A DNA stretch of 64,000 bases from Vicia villosa (GCF_029867415.1 NW_026705461.1:124001-188000), one strand, 5' to 3'. Shown: positions 41,711-54,969, numbered from the stretch's first letter. Numbers and translations: made by a program. Notes: generated by a model not told the origin, from the sequence alone.

Positions 41711-43380
41711 CCTTGGCAAAAAAATACCTCTCCTTCATTTGATGGAGATAAATCAAACGCTATTGATGTTGAACATGTATCTTCATATATAAAACGGGGT
41801 AAGTTAAGGAGGTTTGAAAATTGTTGGTTTAAAACAAAATCATTTTCGAAATTAGAGTTTGAAAATATTTTATCAAAATTGTCTAAAAATGCATCAGAAT
41901 TTCAAAGTAAAGAAACCAAGTGAAAAGTAAAAGAGATAAGGGAAGAGAGATGACACTAGAGATTTATAGAGGTTCGATATAATAAAATGGACTTCTAGTT
42001 TTCCTAATAATTGATCTTGAGAGTATCCACTATTGCTTGAGAGATTTTAGAAAGTTAAACTCACGAACCCCCTTATACAAGTTGTCATACCCTAAGTTTT
42101 TTCATCTACATAACCATATCATGACCATTTCATCTGGTCATGCATTTTCATCAATCAAATCATTCATCAGGGTTTAGGTGAAAATTCAAGAGTTTGGCAT
42201 TTTATTTGGTTTTGATGTCATCCATTCATTCATCTGATGACTAAGGAGTCAAAAGTTTGACCTTCTTAGTTAGAGTTCATTTTCCATCATCTATAGAAAT
42301 CAAGAAGGGATAAGAGGTTAGAGTGGACACCTTTTTCTACTTCATTCTTCTTTGCTTGATATTTTTTGTATTTTGTATGTTGCTACTGATGATGTTTATA
42401 TGTGTGACACTTGAACTAGATTGAGTTATGGTGTAATGTTAGGGTTTTATATTTTATTTTGTGATTTCATGACTTTGTTGTGTGTTTTTTCATTTTTGTG
42501 TGTTGAATGGATGTCTTGTTAAGCTTTGGACTTCGATTAAGGTTAATTTTTGGCTAATATTGAGAATAAAAGAACTTAGGGTTTTTAGTTGGGGGTGAGT
42601 TCGATTTGGTTTTTCTTGGAGTTTTTTTGTTGGATTTGGCTTCAGAAACATGTTCAAGTTTAGATTTTAGTAAGGCTTTATGTTATAGGATTTAGGATTT
42701 GGGTTGATTTGCATTGGTTTAGAGGTTAAGGTTCTGATTTTCTTTTTTCTTTCAATTTGGTTTGTTGATTGAGTATTTGGAGATTTTGGTTTCATATTTG
42801 GAAAGAGGGGATGAAGTTAGGTGGGGGTAGTTTTGGGAGTTTGGTGGTTTATAGCAGGGCTCGTCGGAGAAGACGGTGGTGCCGCTTCTGGCCGCTATCA
42901 AGTAATTTTCCGAATAAATTTAATCGAGCGTGATGCAAACTCTTGGTCAACACCAAGCTTTTTCTCCCGATTTTTTAAAAATCATTTAAAACACTTGATC
43001 GAACATCAAGTTATTTTTATAACAAACACGTGTAAAATATTTTTTTCATAATAAATGGATTGAACGGAAGAGTTGGACGTTGAATAGCTTGGTCATTCCT
43101 TTTCCTCGATTAGTTAGATGCAAGTTGTATATCTTGGTCATTTCAAAATGTGAGGTCCAATTAAAAACATTAATTAATCGAGTTTAGTTCAACTCCTTAA
43201 ATGGTAAATGAGCAAGCTGGATGTATGTTTTACCTTTCTCTCGAGTATTTGAATACAAGTTTTATAGCTTTTCCATTTGATATTCACCTTTTGTTAAGGA
43301 GTTATTACTAAACATGTCTCACTATTTTTCAATAAATGGATAAATGGACGAGCTAGATGTATGTCGTACTGGAAAAGGTT
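41711..43380. other. Mixed noncoding sequence with LTR-like start at 42082
   Basis: At about 42083 tgtcataccctaagttttt resembles the start of large gypsy LTRs and is followed by repeats of tcatc/catctggtcatg. The stretch 42340-42800 is GT-rich with no frame. 43060-43370 holds two diverged copies of a gagcKagMtggatgtatgt-type phrase. No gene recognised. Confidence 0.4.
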
Positions 43381-43381
43381 T

Positions 43382-43394
43382 GGCTCTAATACCA
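43382..43394 (-). other. Primer-binding site of the Cassandra-type element
   Basis: The minus strand reads TGGTATTAGAGCC two bases behind the LTR end, one mismatch from the initiator Met-tRNA site TGGTATCAGAGCC. Confidence 0.75.
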
Positions 43395-43396
43395 TT

Positions 43397-43792
43397 TGTA
43401 ACGCCCCCGAATACTTCTAGGATTACCGACTGACCTAATAAACCAACAAGAGTCTTTTCAGCATGTTTTATCCTCATTCACACGCATTTAGGAAACTTCC
43501 CAGACGGTCACCCATCCAAATACAACTCCAAGTCAAGCAGGCTTAATTATGGAGTTCTTATCTGTTAGGCCACCGAAGAGAAGATGCATCTTATTGGTAT
43601 AAGTAGTACCAATTAATCCTTATAATCCTTCCTTTAACCATGCAGTCCCATACCTGCACAGCCTCAGAATCCCTCACATTCTGATGTGCATTCAGTGACC
43701 ATTCCTCGCCCTCTTCGACCTCAAGAGTGTCTCATTGTCATGCCTCATGCACTGACAATCACTCCCCTCCCTCATTGGCCTCGTGTGTTACA
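43397..43792 (-). mobile_element. Cassandra-type TRIM LTR with embedded 5S rRNA-like sequence
   Basis: This 396-bp LTR has inverted ends TGTAACR on both strands. On the minus strand the order is LTR then primer site, so this is a 5' LTR; no second LTR is found in lower coordinates, and the element is truncated or decayed. The centre carries a diverged 5S rRNA gene in the LTR's sense direction, the defining trait of Cassandra elements. Such elements encode no protein. Confidence 0.82.
43478..43612 (-). ncRNA. 5S rRNA-derived segment in the LTR
   Basis: In plus-strand order, cttcccagacggtcaccca, then agcaggcttaattatggagt and ttggtat correspond to the complement of plant 5S rRNA (GGGTGACC, GAACTCC...TTAAGC, ATACCA). 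It is diverged, with several mismatches, so it is not a ribosomal gene. Internal pol III promoter elements (box A near AGTTAAGC, box C near GGGTGACC) are partly retained. Confidence 0.75.
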
Positions 43793-45350
43793 ATTTGAAT
43801 CACACACCTCTTGTTAGCCACTACTTAGTGTTGACAGAAGCATTATAGCGGCTTTCAAGCAAAAACTTGAGTAAGTATCTTTTTATCGTCTCCATAGAGA
43901 TTGGTGCTATCAATGCCATTTAATCGCTACTACATTTCTAAGCTTGTTTGTAAAAGTATATTATGAAAGAGGAAAGGAAAATAAAGGAAATAAAAAACAG
44001 AAAAATAAATATTTTGGAGATGGGTGAGAACATGCTAGGATTTGTTTTCATAACTCGAAAATATGCCTTCTATTGGTCAATTATACACAATCTAAATGTT
44101 CCTCAATACCATTACGTATCGCTCACGTCAGTGTTCGTGTCCAAACATCCGACGAGATTTCAACCATATCGTTCGTGTCCAAAGCAATATGGCACCTTTA
44201 AGAATCGATACAAAAGTGAATGTTAAGCCTAAATCTATATCTAGAGTTCAGGACCTAACAGATGCTAAAGCATTGATATTGATTCCTAAACAAATTATGT
44301 CTAACACCATGACCAATAAACACAAATACACAACATACATATTAAACTAATGTATCGCGTGTGAACTTCTCAATCATTTGTTATTATCACGAATCCATCT
44401 TCGACATCGATCATGTCCAACCAAATGACGAGACATTTACCATAACTAACTCAACCGTGTCCAACCAAGCGTTACGGTAACATTAACAATCAGATATAAA
44501 TGAATATGGAATCCCACATTTGTATCCAGAGTATGGTATTCAATAGTCAAAAACATTGGGTCATAAGTTTTGAAAGGGGTTTGTCAAAAGATTCCCAAAA
44601 CCTAGGTTTTACATAAACACAAACAATAGAATCAGAGTAAATACATATGTGTATGATTTATTACAATCAAAACCAACAAAGAAGAGATCCTAACCACTCA
44701 TGGTCTCTAACCACAACAAGGGGAAATGAAGAGAAAGAATAATCAACCAAGGTGTCCCGAAAATTGACTTAGATACGACTCCAATCCACAAGAGTCAGAT
44801 TCTATGTTTTTTGTAGCAGTTCCCTCACTCTCCAAAATGTTTCTCTACTTGCCCTAGCTTGCCACCATGAAGAATGGTGATGAATGACCCAAAAAGTGTG
44901 AAATATCACTTAAATAGTGGGGCTGACGCACCAGATCGTGCTAAGCGCGGTACGGGCGCTTAGCCTAGTCAAAACCGCCAAAATTCATGATTCTGGAGCT
45001 CCTAGCGTGCTAGAAAGCCGGCTTAGCGCAGTCTGTAGTACCGAAATAAAACATATTTTGTTTTCATTATAACTTCAGAACTGTAACTCCGATTGACGCA
45101 CAGTCGGAAGCGTTAGAAATCTTATTCAATGCTCTAAAATAATATGACTAAATATCATTGCTTGAATACCTAAAAAATTGAGAACAAGTGTAAGAAATCA
45201 AACTATTTACTAACAAAAAGGAAAAACACTTTATTTAAACAATATGTACACAAAATTTGGGGTTTTGGCCTATTAACCAAAATAAAAGAGTCAAATGGCG
45301 CCCAAAATGAAAGCAAATATATAAACAGTTTGGTACTCATCACTTAGTTT
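43793..45350. other. Noncoding region, decayed repeats
   Basis: Contains a phrase repeated with change (cgtgtccaaacatccgacgag / cgtgtccaaccaagcg, 44130-44470). The segment 44930-45060 (gcgcttagcc, gcttagcgcag) is GC-richer and of the kind found in legume LTRs. No ORF with recognisable content. Confidence 0.45.
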
Positions 45351-46073
45351 GATTCTGTTGCACCCCAATTTTTGACCTCTGAGATCCCATCATTTTCTAA
45401 GTGTTACGATCATTATTGTTATACCCCAAAATTCGCCCGCGTTCTTTTTTTTCAAAAAAAGAAGTCAACAGACTTCTGTCTAAAAATTTGGATTTTTATA
45501 CAATCTTGGATTTTTATTTCATAAATATCCTGATTTTATGAATACTCAATTTTTAGAATTTTTTATACAGTATTTTGGTTCGCTGTTAAATTTATCCTTT
45601 CATAAACGCCAAATACTGTTTATCACTTCATACACTGTTTATTTGAGATTTATTTTCAGATAAATAATGCTGACGCAGTTCGTGCAGAATTAAAATTTGC
45701 AGGCGCGGAGTCCGGGTTTCAGATTATACTGGTAACAATTAAATTATTATTGGTTTTATTTCCCACTAATTTTTATTTTTATACTATATTATTTTTTTCA
45801 AAATCTCTTTCTTTCTTTTCAAATCTTTTTTTTTTTCAAAATCAAATCCTAGCTTTATTCTATACCCTTTTTCTTTTCAAAACCTACCATACTTTTTTTT
45901 CAAATCCTACTACTATTCAAACGGTACACTCCACTCCCAACGTCTCTATCTCTCTCTTTTCACTCTATAAATACTCCTCATTTTTTCCATAAATTCTCAC
46001 ATCAAATTTCACTCATCTCCCAAATTTCTCAAACTTCTATCTCATAATTATTTTCTCTTCTTCCTCGGCAAAA

Positions 46074-46241
46074 ATGGCAAAGTGGATGGATACACTTTTT
46101 CTTATAGTCATCACTATTTTTACGGTGATCATGTCCTTCTTCTGTCTGCATAGTCCTGAAAAATGCGGACCTGCGATGGTTACACTTCCGATCATCTATT
46201 TTCTGTTGTTCATAGCATGGATTATTAATCGTCATTTTTAA
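46074..46241 (+). CDS. LTR-encoded 55-residue membrane microprotein (copy 2)
   Basis: Same frame and position as 26793-26960: two hydrophobic segments around a short Cys/Pro loop, ending INRHF. In a 5' LTR this ORF lies downstream of the TATA box and would be the first ORF on the full-length transcript, several kb before gag. Identical to the 3' LTR copy. Confidence 0.55.
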   Translation: MAKWMDTLFLIVITIFTVIMSFFCLHSPEKCGPAMVTLPIIYFLLFIAWIINRHF

Positions 46242-46834
46242 AGTTTGTTGTATCTGTCGCTTTCAAATAGTGTACCGTCTATTTTATTTGTCGTACTGTT
46301 CATTATATTATGTAATATTTGTACTGTTAGTATTAAATGTTGTACTATCTGTCGTACGGTAGTTTAATTATCAAGATAATATTATGTGTGTTAAATATTA
46401 TTTTTCTGTGCATTAAATATTTATTTTCAAGGTTATTATCGGTATTTTCGTTCGCGTACAGTATATTTTATTTATTTATTATGTTTGTGTTTTTCTAACA
46501 GCTCAGGTAAATAAATTTTTCACCATTAACACAACAAAAACAAAAAAAGAAAAAAATTAACTTTAAACTGTTGAATTTTCACTTTAACTGTTACGTTAAT
46601 ACCCGGACAGCTAGTTACCAGTCAAACCCGCTATCAGCGCAATTCTCCGTGTTTGTACCATCAGTCAAATCAATTTTTCGCACTTCAAATTTCCAAGATT
46701 TTGTTCTAGAAGTCTTCTGATAATCACGTGGTCAACAGAGACTCAACACTGCACAAAAATCAGGTACGCCTAACTGTCTCCTACACAAACAGTCCCTAAC
46801 TAGGGTTTTTGTTTTTTTTCAGGAGAACGGGTTT

Positions 46835-47101
46835 TTGAGACCTCAAATGGATTTCATGGATCTCCATATGTCTCAAAATACCACCAGACAAATTTTCAAA
46901 CTTCGATTCGCTCAGACGCACAGTCAACAGCTCAAACAGTCAACAGACGACCAGTTTGACCAAAAAGTCAACAGACAGTCAAAAATGCAATTTTTTGTCA
47001 ACATCCATATTTTGTCAAAAGATTCATCATGTGATCAATGGTTGATCATAATTCATCAAGAAAAGTTCAGAAATCGACAAAACTCAAAATTGCAAAATTA
47101 G
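46835..47101 (+). CDS. Second LTR ORF, 88 codons, uncertain
   Basis: MRPQMDFMDLHMSQNTTRQI and onward, Gln/Lys/Asn-rich, preceded by a splice-acceptor-like tttttttcag. No domain recognised. Same as 57342-57608; shorter in the solo LTR. Confidence 0.25.
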   Translation: MRPQMDFMDLHMSQNTTRQIFKLRFAQTHSQQLKQSTDDQFDQKVNRQSKMQFFVNIHILSKDSSCDQWLIIIHQEKFRNRQNSKLQN

Positions 47102-49004
47102 AGTTTTTTAGCTAAAAGTCAACTGAACTTTGACCGACCATAACTCTCTCATAATTTATCAGAAAAATTCCAACCAAAGCTCATTCTCAAGGAAATTCAA
47201 TTCTCTACAACTTTGATGTTGGGACCAAGGTCAAGAAATGCTTCCGCCTAAGAGATATAAGCCAAAACATTACGGGTCATTTTGAAAGTCAACAAAAAGC
47301 AGTTTTTTGTCAAAGCCCATATCATCAAAATAACTTCTCCAAATGCAAAAACACTTCCAAAGTGGCTTGTAGAGGACATCTTGGGCTTTCCAAAAAGTTA
47401 AAGAACACTTTCATAGGATCAAAATTGAGGGAGATATGCCTTGATGAAGTTGACCTTTTTTGGAAAAATGCATGAAACAAGTAATGACCAAAATTTGATT
47501 TTTTTTCAAAAAGGCCAATTCTTTTGTGATTCAATCTTGATTCTCATATGTTTAAAGGGCATCCACGACCCATCCATGATTCATGACATTTTTATTTCAT
47601 TTTAATTAAATTTTATTCATTTAAAGTTTAATTAAAGTGAGATAATTCAAAGATATTATCAAAGATGCTTATGGTTGCCAATCAAGACCAATTCAAGATG
47701 CTTAAATATATTATTGCAAGGTTGAAGAGAATAATACTTGAGTGTTTTAACCATGGTTAAGAAATACACTCATTGAAAATATTCCATTATCATATTTTTT
47801 CCACAAAATCAATCATGACAATTTCCACTTGCAAGGCTTCCAAGATCAAACTATTTGCCTATAAATAGAACTTCATTTTCTTCATTCAAGGAGAAAAAAA
47901 GGGAAAAACAAGAGGAGAGCACAACAACAAACACCAAAGCCATAGCATAAGTTTTATATTTTCCAAAAGTTTCAATAAACTTGTAAAAATCAAGGCTCAT
48001 TCAAATAGCCACTTTCAATCAATTTCAATCACTCTTTTCCACTCTTGGGACATCATAGAGTAAGTACAATGTAATTTTTAATATGTAGTAGTGTTAGGAG
48101 TTCATGAATTAAAAACTCCATATTTATGCATATTTTCAATTTCTCAAAAAAAATGTTTTAATTTTAGTTTTAAGTTGATAAAATGTTTATTTAATTTTTA
48201 ACATAAAAATATTTAATTTCTTTTCATAATTAATTTATTTTGCTTAATTAATTAGTAATTATATAAATATTGCTTTTTAATTATTTTCAACCAATCAAAA
48301 ACTCCGAAAATATTTTCCTTTTAGATTTAGGTTTATATTTTTATAATCTAATATTTGACATAAAAATATTTTATTTTTATTCATAGTTAATTTATTTTGC
48401 TTAATTAATTAGTAATTATGTATATATTTGCTTTTTTTTAAATTATTTCTAACCTATCAAAAAATTCGAAAAAAATATTTTATTTTGTTAAATTAGGTTT
48501 ATATATTATATACTAATTTTATACATAACTAGATTTATTTTTCTTGTTAAGTTTAATTATTTGTATAATTATTAGTTTAATTAACTTGTTAATTAACTTA
48601 AAATCAATTCCAAAAAAATCACAAAAAAAATGAATTGAGTTTAATTTGTTTTATATTTATTTTTGTATATTATTTGATATTATTTCTTATCTTTTTATTT
48701 CTTTGTCCCGAATTGGAATAAAAGATCAAATATGGCAGAGATTGTATGCAGTTGATTTAAGACTTTTGGAAATTTATCGTGTAGTCGCTATGATTCTATC
48801 AAGCTTCTGATAAATTTTCATTAACTTTAAATCCGAGATCTTCATTCACTCACCATCGATCTTCACTAACATCGTGAATATACTTGACTAGCTTCAAGAT
48901 GATTCACGTGCTAACATACTAACAATTGACTTTAAATTCCGCATTTTATTATATTGTTCTTTATATTTCTTGCTTTATGCTTTATTTTATTATTTATATT
49001 TCTG

Positions 49005-49800
49005 TTATTTTTTCTTTGTCCACTTGGACATATTATTTATATTTTTGTTATTTTTTCTTTGTCTATTTGGACATATTATTTATGTTTCTGTCATTTTTTT
49101 TTCTTTGTCCATTTAGACATATTATTTATGTTTCTGTCATTTTTTCTTTGTCCATTTGGACATATTATTTATGTTTATGTTATTTTTTTTCTTTGTCCAC
49201 TCGGACATATTATTTATATTTCTGTTATTTTTTCTTTGTCCACTTGGACATATTATTTATATTTCTGTCATTTTTTCTTTGTCCATTTGGACATATTATT
49301 TATATTTCTGCTATTTTTTCTTTGTCCATTTGGACATATTATTTATGTTTCCGCTATTTTCTCTTTGTCCATTTGGACATATTATTTATGTTTCCGCTAT
49401 TTTTTCTTTGTCCATTTGGACATATTATTTATGTTTCCGCTATTTTCTCTTTGTCCATTTGGACATATTATTTATGTTTCCGCTATTTTTTCTTTGTCCA
49501 TTTGGACATATTATTTATGTTTCCGCTATTTTTTCTTTGTCCATTTGGACATATTATTTATGTTTCTGCTATTTTTTCTTTGTCCATTTGGACATATTAT
49601 TTATGTTTATGCTATTTTTTCTTTGTCCATTTGGACATATTATTTATGCTTCTGTTATTTTCTCTTTGTCCATTTGGACGTATTATTTATGTTTATGCTA
49701 TTTTTTCTTTGTCCAATTGGACGTATTATTTATGTTTCTGTTATTTTCTCTTTGTCCATTTGGACATATTATTTATGTTTCTGCTATTTTCTATTTGTCT
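49005..49800 (+). repeat. 43-bp tandem array, about 18 units (5' LTR)
   Basis: Same unit as at 29712-30410, two units longer, with some units expanded by extra T (49095, 49186). The first units are ttatatttctg types and later ones ttatgtttccg types, so the array has a gradient of variants. The long open frames over it are artefacts. Confidence 0.92.
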
Positions 49801-50278
49801 ATTTTGCTAACGTACAGGAAAGATCTTATAAATTAAGAGTAAGTAACTCCTAATTGCTTGCTCAAACACTTCCATTTTCAAGCAACGTATTTTCAAAACT
49901 TCTCATCTATTTTCAAAACTTTCATCTGGTATTTGAAGGGCATTATTCCCGGTGAAACTCTTCAGAGACCTATGTGACCTATTGTCCATCTTCACTTCTT
50001 CTATTTTCAAATCAACAAAGCATTTAAAAAAGTGAGCTAAGCAATTAAGAGCCCATGGATAACCATGGATACAAAGGGTGCTTAAAACCTTCCCTTTGTA
50101 TAACCAACCCCCCGAACCCAAAATCTGTCAAAAGGTCTTTCCTGTTCTTTTATGCCTTTCCTTTTTTGGATAAAATAAAAGTCGGTGGCGACTCTTGCAA
50201 AAAATAAAAATAAAAAAAAACAAAAGAAAAAAAAAGAGCAAGGAGTCAGTTCGCCTCAAAAAACCGAGTTTACAGAAC

Positions 50279-50296
50279 TGGCGACTCTGCTGGGGA
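50279..50296 (+). other. Primer-binding site, Arg-tRNA type
   Basis: TGGCGACTCTGCTGGGGA four bases behind the LTR. Ogre/Tat elements prime from tRNA-Arg with a closely similar site. A near copy of its left part (ggtggcgactct) also occurs inside the LTR about 90 bp earlier. Confidence 0.78.
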
Positions 50297-51234
50297 TTTG
50301 AAAATTTCTTTTTAAAAGAGGGGTTACCTTAGAGTTTTTGATCACTTTAATATTTGCTTATACTTGTTTATTTTATTATTTTTTGCTATTCTGGATATAT
50401 GTGTGGTTCCGTCATTGGAGATACATTATGGACAAATCCTAACCCGGATTAAGTACACATAAGAATTAGGTGGAGGGTATAGTCATGTATGGCATACAAG
50501 GAGTTCAGTCCTTAAAAAGCTGGCATGAGAATCCTTCCGCTCAGTGGAGGTTCCTTGTTGGTAGTATATGTTTAGCAAGTTCAGTTGCGAAGACATTATT
50601 GCTTTCATTGAACTGTAGAAGCTGAGTTGGTCGTAGAACCCCAACCCATCCTGGCCTTATTAGGTTGTGGCGCAGAAACTATTCAGGTGAAGACTTGGAT
50701 TAGTTGTCATGCGAAGAGCCACACTCAGACGAGTTTTTCTTGAGAATATTGCTAGCTCACAAGTTCAGTTGTGCAAGCCGGTAATATCCGAAAGAAGAAT
50801 GTGGACTCTGACGTATCAGTAGAACATGTTGTGCAGGTGATTAACCCCTAGTACTATCCCATGTTTGGTTCTTTGACCTCATGCTCGTGACGTTGAACTT
50901 TTGAACCTATCTTATGTGCACCATGTTTGTGTTACCATTTCTGTATATGTGGCATTCATGCATTCATACATTCATAAAAATCTTTTCCTTTGATTTTCAA
51001 TGAACTTAGAGGTCTTTTTTGTAAACATCGTAAGTTTCATCAAACTCAATGGATCTTGGGTGTTGATGGGGTGAAAATTCTAATCCACCAAAATAGATGA
51101 TTGATTTTGATGATAACTTGACCAATGCTTTAATCCAATGCTTGAATGTTTGCAAATTAATATCTTAAGTTCTTTGAAACTCAACTAATATAAACAACAA
51201 TTGCATCATTTGCATACATACATCCAGGTTACCC
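50297..51234 (+). other. Leader between primer site and gag
   Basis: About 940 bp of noncoding leader, less AT-rich than the LTR. In autonomous Ogre elements an additional ORF precedes gag; none of comparable length is open here. Confidence 0.5.
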
Positions 51235-52865
51235 ATGAAACTTATCCTTGTCTGTCTCCATCCTCAGAGTTGTCTGTCTACCGTCAAGCTGATTCCCTCA
51301 CACAAGTACGGAACTAGAGCCAACGTCAGATTAAGAATGGAGTATCAAGAGCAACATAACGTAGAGGTCAGGATGGAAATAGAGGATTTGAAGTCAAGTA
51401 TGACCAAGCTCACTGAAATGCTGCAAGTTTTGATCGCTAGAGGGGAACCGCCTCAGAAGATTGTCATTGTTGAAGTCCCAAGTGCGGATATTGACCCTCA
51501 ACCCACTCAACAACCACCTTCAACATGGCCTGAGTTTGGTTTGCCACCTGATTTTACTCCTCCCTATGAGAAGACTCCTGGTATTGGTCAATCGTCACGA
51601 TCTGTGATGGGTCAAACTTCAAACCCAGTTATTCGTGCTCCTATCATGACTGAATCTCAGCCCATTGTGCATACTGTTGCTCAACATGCTTATGAGAATC
51701 CTTTATTTGAATACCAAGCTGCCAATTCCCAGAATGGAAGCCAAGGGGATGCTGGAGATATTGAAGATGTCAAAGAACAGTATCAGACTTTGGAAAAGCG
51801 ATTGAGAGCCATGGAAGGCAATAATTACTTTGGGGTTGCTGCTAAGAATATGTGTTTGGTTTCTGATGTCGTCATGCCTGCAAAATTCAAGACTCCTGAA
51901 TTTGAGAAATACAAAGGAAACACCTGTCCAAAAAGCCATTTGATCATGTACTATCGCAAAATGGCTGCTTACACTCAAAATGACAAACTACTCATCCATT
52001 GTTTTCAAGATAGTTTGAGCGGAGTTTCGCTAAAATGGTATATGGGACTCGAGAGGAGTCGTATTCAATGTTTCCAAGACCTAACTGATGCTTTCATTAA
52101 GAAATATAAGTATAATTTGGACATGGCACCTGATCGCCGACAACTACAAAGCATGTCCCAGAAAGAGAAAGAGTCTTTCAAGGAATACGCTCAACGCTGG
52201 AGAGAGCTTGCTTCTCAAGTAGAGCCACCTTTAGTTGAAAAGGAACTAACAGGCATGTTTATGGATACTCTCTCACCTTTCTTCTGGGAGAAGATGATCG
52301 GCAATGTATCTTCCAACTTCACAGACTTGGTAACCATTGGTCAGAGACTTGAAGAAGGAATCAAGAATGGGAAAGTTACTCATGTTGTTGAAACCTCTAG
52401 TGGGGCGAGGAAGCCTTATGTAAACTTTCAAAAGAAAAATGAGATGAATGTTGTGTCAGAAACAGAAGATCTCGTCATAAACCTCATAATGGTGATCAAC
52501 CTTATGTGGCTGCTGTTGCTCCTGTGCGAGTTCAAGCTCCTCGACCTGAGGTTGCTAACCAAAATCAGATTCGTAATAGGGTTGACTTTGACCCCATCCC
52601 TATGACTTATACTGAATTGTATCCTGCATTGGTTCATAAAGGATTGATCACAACAAGAGCTATGGCTCCTCCTCGGAATCCTCTTCCAGAAGGTTTTAGG
52701 TCTGATCTTCATTGTCCTTTCCATCAAGGGGCAGCGGGCCATGATTTAGAAAGATGTTTCCCTTTGAAGGAGAGAGTTCAAGAGTTGGTTAGATCAAAGA
52801 TTCTATCTTTTAAGAATGTTGGTCCCAATGTTGTCACTAATCCTTTGCCGAATCAGAATGGCTGA
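51235..52865 (+). pseudogene. Ogre/Tat-type gag with one frameshift
   Basis: ATG 51235 opens 411 native codons: an N-terminal coiled coil (HKYGTRANVRLRMEYQEQ, then KSSMTKLTEMLQVL), a Pro-rich linker, and the capsid-like Gag domain from residue about 215 (PAKFKTPEFEKYKG, SGVSLKWYMGL, KEYAQRWRELASQV). At about 52471 one base appears missing: the native frame ends at 52605, while gag sequence continues one frame over (RHKPHNGDQPYVAAVAPVRV) to TGA 52865. That part includes the zinc-binding-like FHQGAAGHDLERC. Gag would form particles and bind RNA. Whether this copy makes a usable product is doubtful; an inner Met at 51337 is an alternative start. Confidence 0.8.
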
Positions 52866-54969
52866 AAACGAGTCAAAGACAATTATCTCCCTAAAGCCAG
52901 TGTATCAAGACAGGACAGCTCATCCTCGTCACTGATTAGTCACTAGGCCATGTTTCCCTACTGTTTGCATTTCCTCAGTTGTATTGTTTGCTTTTAAACT
53001 TTTTTCATTCCAGAATGTTAATTTTAATGAAATGAGCATCGTATGTTTGAATTCATTTTCATCTACTATGTCTATGTTTATGCTTCTTTTACAACAAAAA
53101 AAATTCTATTTTGCTTTCTCTATCAAACTTGTGTTTTATGCAAAGATTGGAGGGAGGATGATGACAACGAAATACCCAAGTTGTTGAACTGTATGCTTTC
53201 AAATAAAACTTTGCTGACGATGTACAGGCATTGTTTCAATTCCCAAACACTGGAGAAATAAGGAAGTTAATCCCTCGTCAACCCCTTTGAGCCTAGAAGT
53301 TGGTGTTTCTTTCTATACGAAATAACCCACATTTTAACTCGGGGCAGGGTAGTTCCCGGCTAATTTGGTTGTGCATTCTATTTTAAGAGAATCATTCAAT
53401 ACGCCTTTCAACAAGTGTTTCAATCACAAGCTTTCCTCTGCATACATCAAAGAAGTGCTGGAGATGCCAATCAAAAGCTGATAGTGGTTCATTATAATCA
53501 TTAAGCAGGTAGTCACTATCTTTCAGGAAAAAAAGTATCAAAAAAGAAAATCAAAGAAAAGCCTGCTAAGTCAAAATCAAAAAATGACTTAGGCAAAAAT
53601 TAAGGCATCCCGCTGACTGTAAGTTCAAAATAAACAGTTCAGGCAAAAGTTAGGGATATCAAAAGAAGGAAAAAAGAAGAGATAAGTCAATAAATTCTTG
53701 AACCACAAAATGTTGTGACTATCAAAAGGAAAAAGTGACTGTCATCTCTAAGTTTTCTTGGCTTGTGAACTTTCATCATTACAACAGGTAAAAAATTCCA
53801 GAAGTCTCTTGGAACCTGAATGCATATTTTGAATTAACTGAGTTTAGGACTGAAGATTATCACGAAGACGGGGTGGGTTACAAAAATTTTGAGCCTTATA
53901 TCTTTTATTTTTTAAACCGTGAACCTGACCACGTTACAACCTTCAAAAGCCCTAATTGAAGTAAGGTTTATTTTGAAAGCATACTACAACAAGGTTGCGT
54001 AAGCTGACTCCCAAGAGATTTACCAATCATTTATGTTGATACCATATCTTTGCTTTATCTTTCACGTTGATTGTCTTAACCTTTATGTTTTAACCAGTGA
54101 TTCCATTTTCTTTATAAAGTGATTTTGATTTCAAAAATATGTTTTGAGCATTGCATTAAAATTACCATTCTTGAATGAACACTTTATTTGAAAGTAAGTA
54201 CTTATCTTTCGGGAAGTTCAAACAGTCGAGAAACTTGATCAATGATCCTATCAGGGGCACGTTCCTTCAAGATCCTGTTGTTCAGATGTTTAATCAAGAT
54301 TTGTTGATCAGAATATCCTCTTCAAGATGTATACTATGGCAAGTCTTCCTAACATTCATTTCAAGAGTTGAATCCGTGATCAGTTCATCCCCAACATAGT
54401 TCAACTGAAGCCATGATCAGTTAACTTGCAACAATTACTCAATCAGGGGCAATCTTCTTCAGCAATACTCAAGCCTAGTTTATCAGTTATTCTCAAAGGA
54501 TCATTTGTTTGATACAGTTATCAGTGTGACAAGAAGTTTGTTCATGCATCTTCTTTCCAAGCGGATTTTTTTTAGAGTTCCTGTGTTGAGGAATCAAAGC
54601 TCCAATCTTGCCTCACAAAAGAGTCAATCCCAGTCGTCATGAATAACTACATTGCATTGAGCATTCATCATGCATAGAAAACTTTAACATCATGCATAAA
54701 AACAAAATCATGCTCATTTACATTCTTCTAAGGTCCTGTTGTTTTCAACATCTTACCTTGAGATCAAAGTCCAACTTACTTGGCACCTACCCAAACAAAT
54801 GTATCCTTTTGATTCGTTTTGTCTGTATCTATCTGATATTCTTCATGATATGTCTTGTTTGTTCTGACAATTTTTCAGAACTTTGTCACCTTTTATTCAA
54901 AGCTTCTATGGATGTCCCAATTCCCAATAAAGTGTTATTACCTCATTCAATGTCACTCTTGAATGTCTC
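52866..54969 (+). other. Post-gag interior, noncoding
   Basis: About 2.1 kb where Ogre pol should begin. I find no Asp-protease, RT or integrase motif in any frame. It contains paired phrases such as ttaggcaaaaattaagg / caggcaaaagttaggg (53590, 53640). It resembles sequence that lies between pol and the 3' LTR in larger relatives, as if pol were deleted cleanly (inference). Confidence 0.5.

Larger units (their letters stand above)
45356..50274 (+). repeat. Ogre-like 5' LTR
   Basis: 4919 bp, TGTTGCACCCC...GAGTTTACA. Matches the 3' LTR almost base for base; visible differences are mainly short A-run lengths near the end and in the array start. It contains the TATA box (about 45964), 55-codon ORF, 88-codon ORF and 43-bp array in the same order as the solo LTR at 26052. 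Confidence 0.92.

Noticed and set aside
42821..43051. 76-codon ORF starting MGVVLGVWWF
   Set aside because: Short, no similarity recognised, surrounded by decayed repeats; chance openness.
43478..43612. Genuine 5S rRNA gene
   Set aside because: Too diverged, single, and embedded in LTR structure with a primer site; it fits a Cassandra LTR instead.
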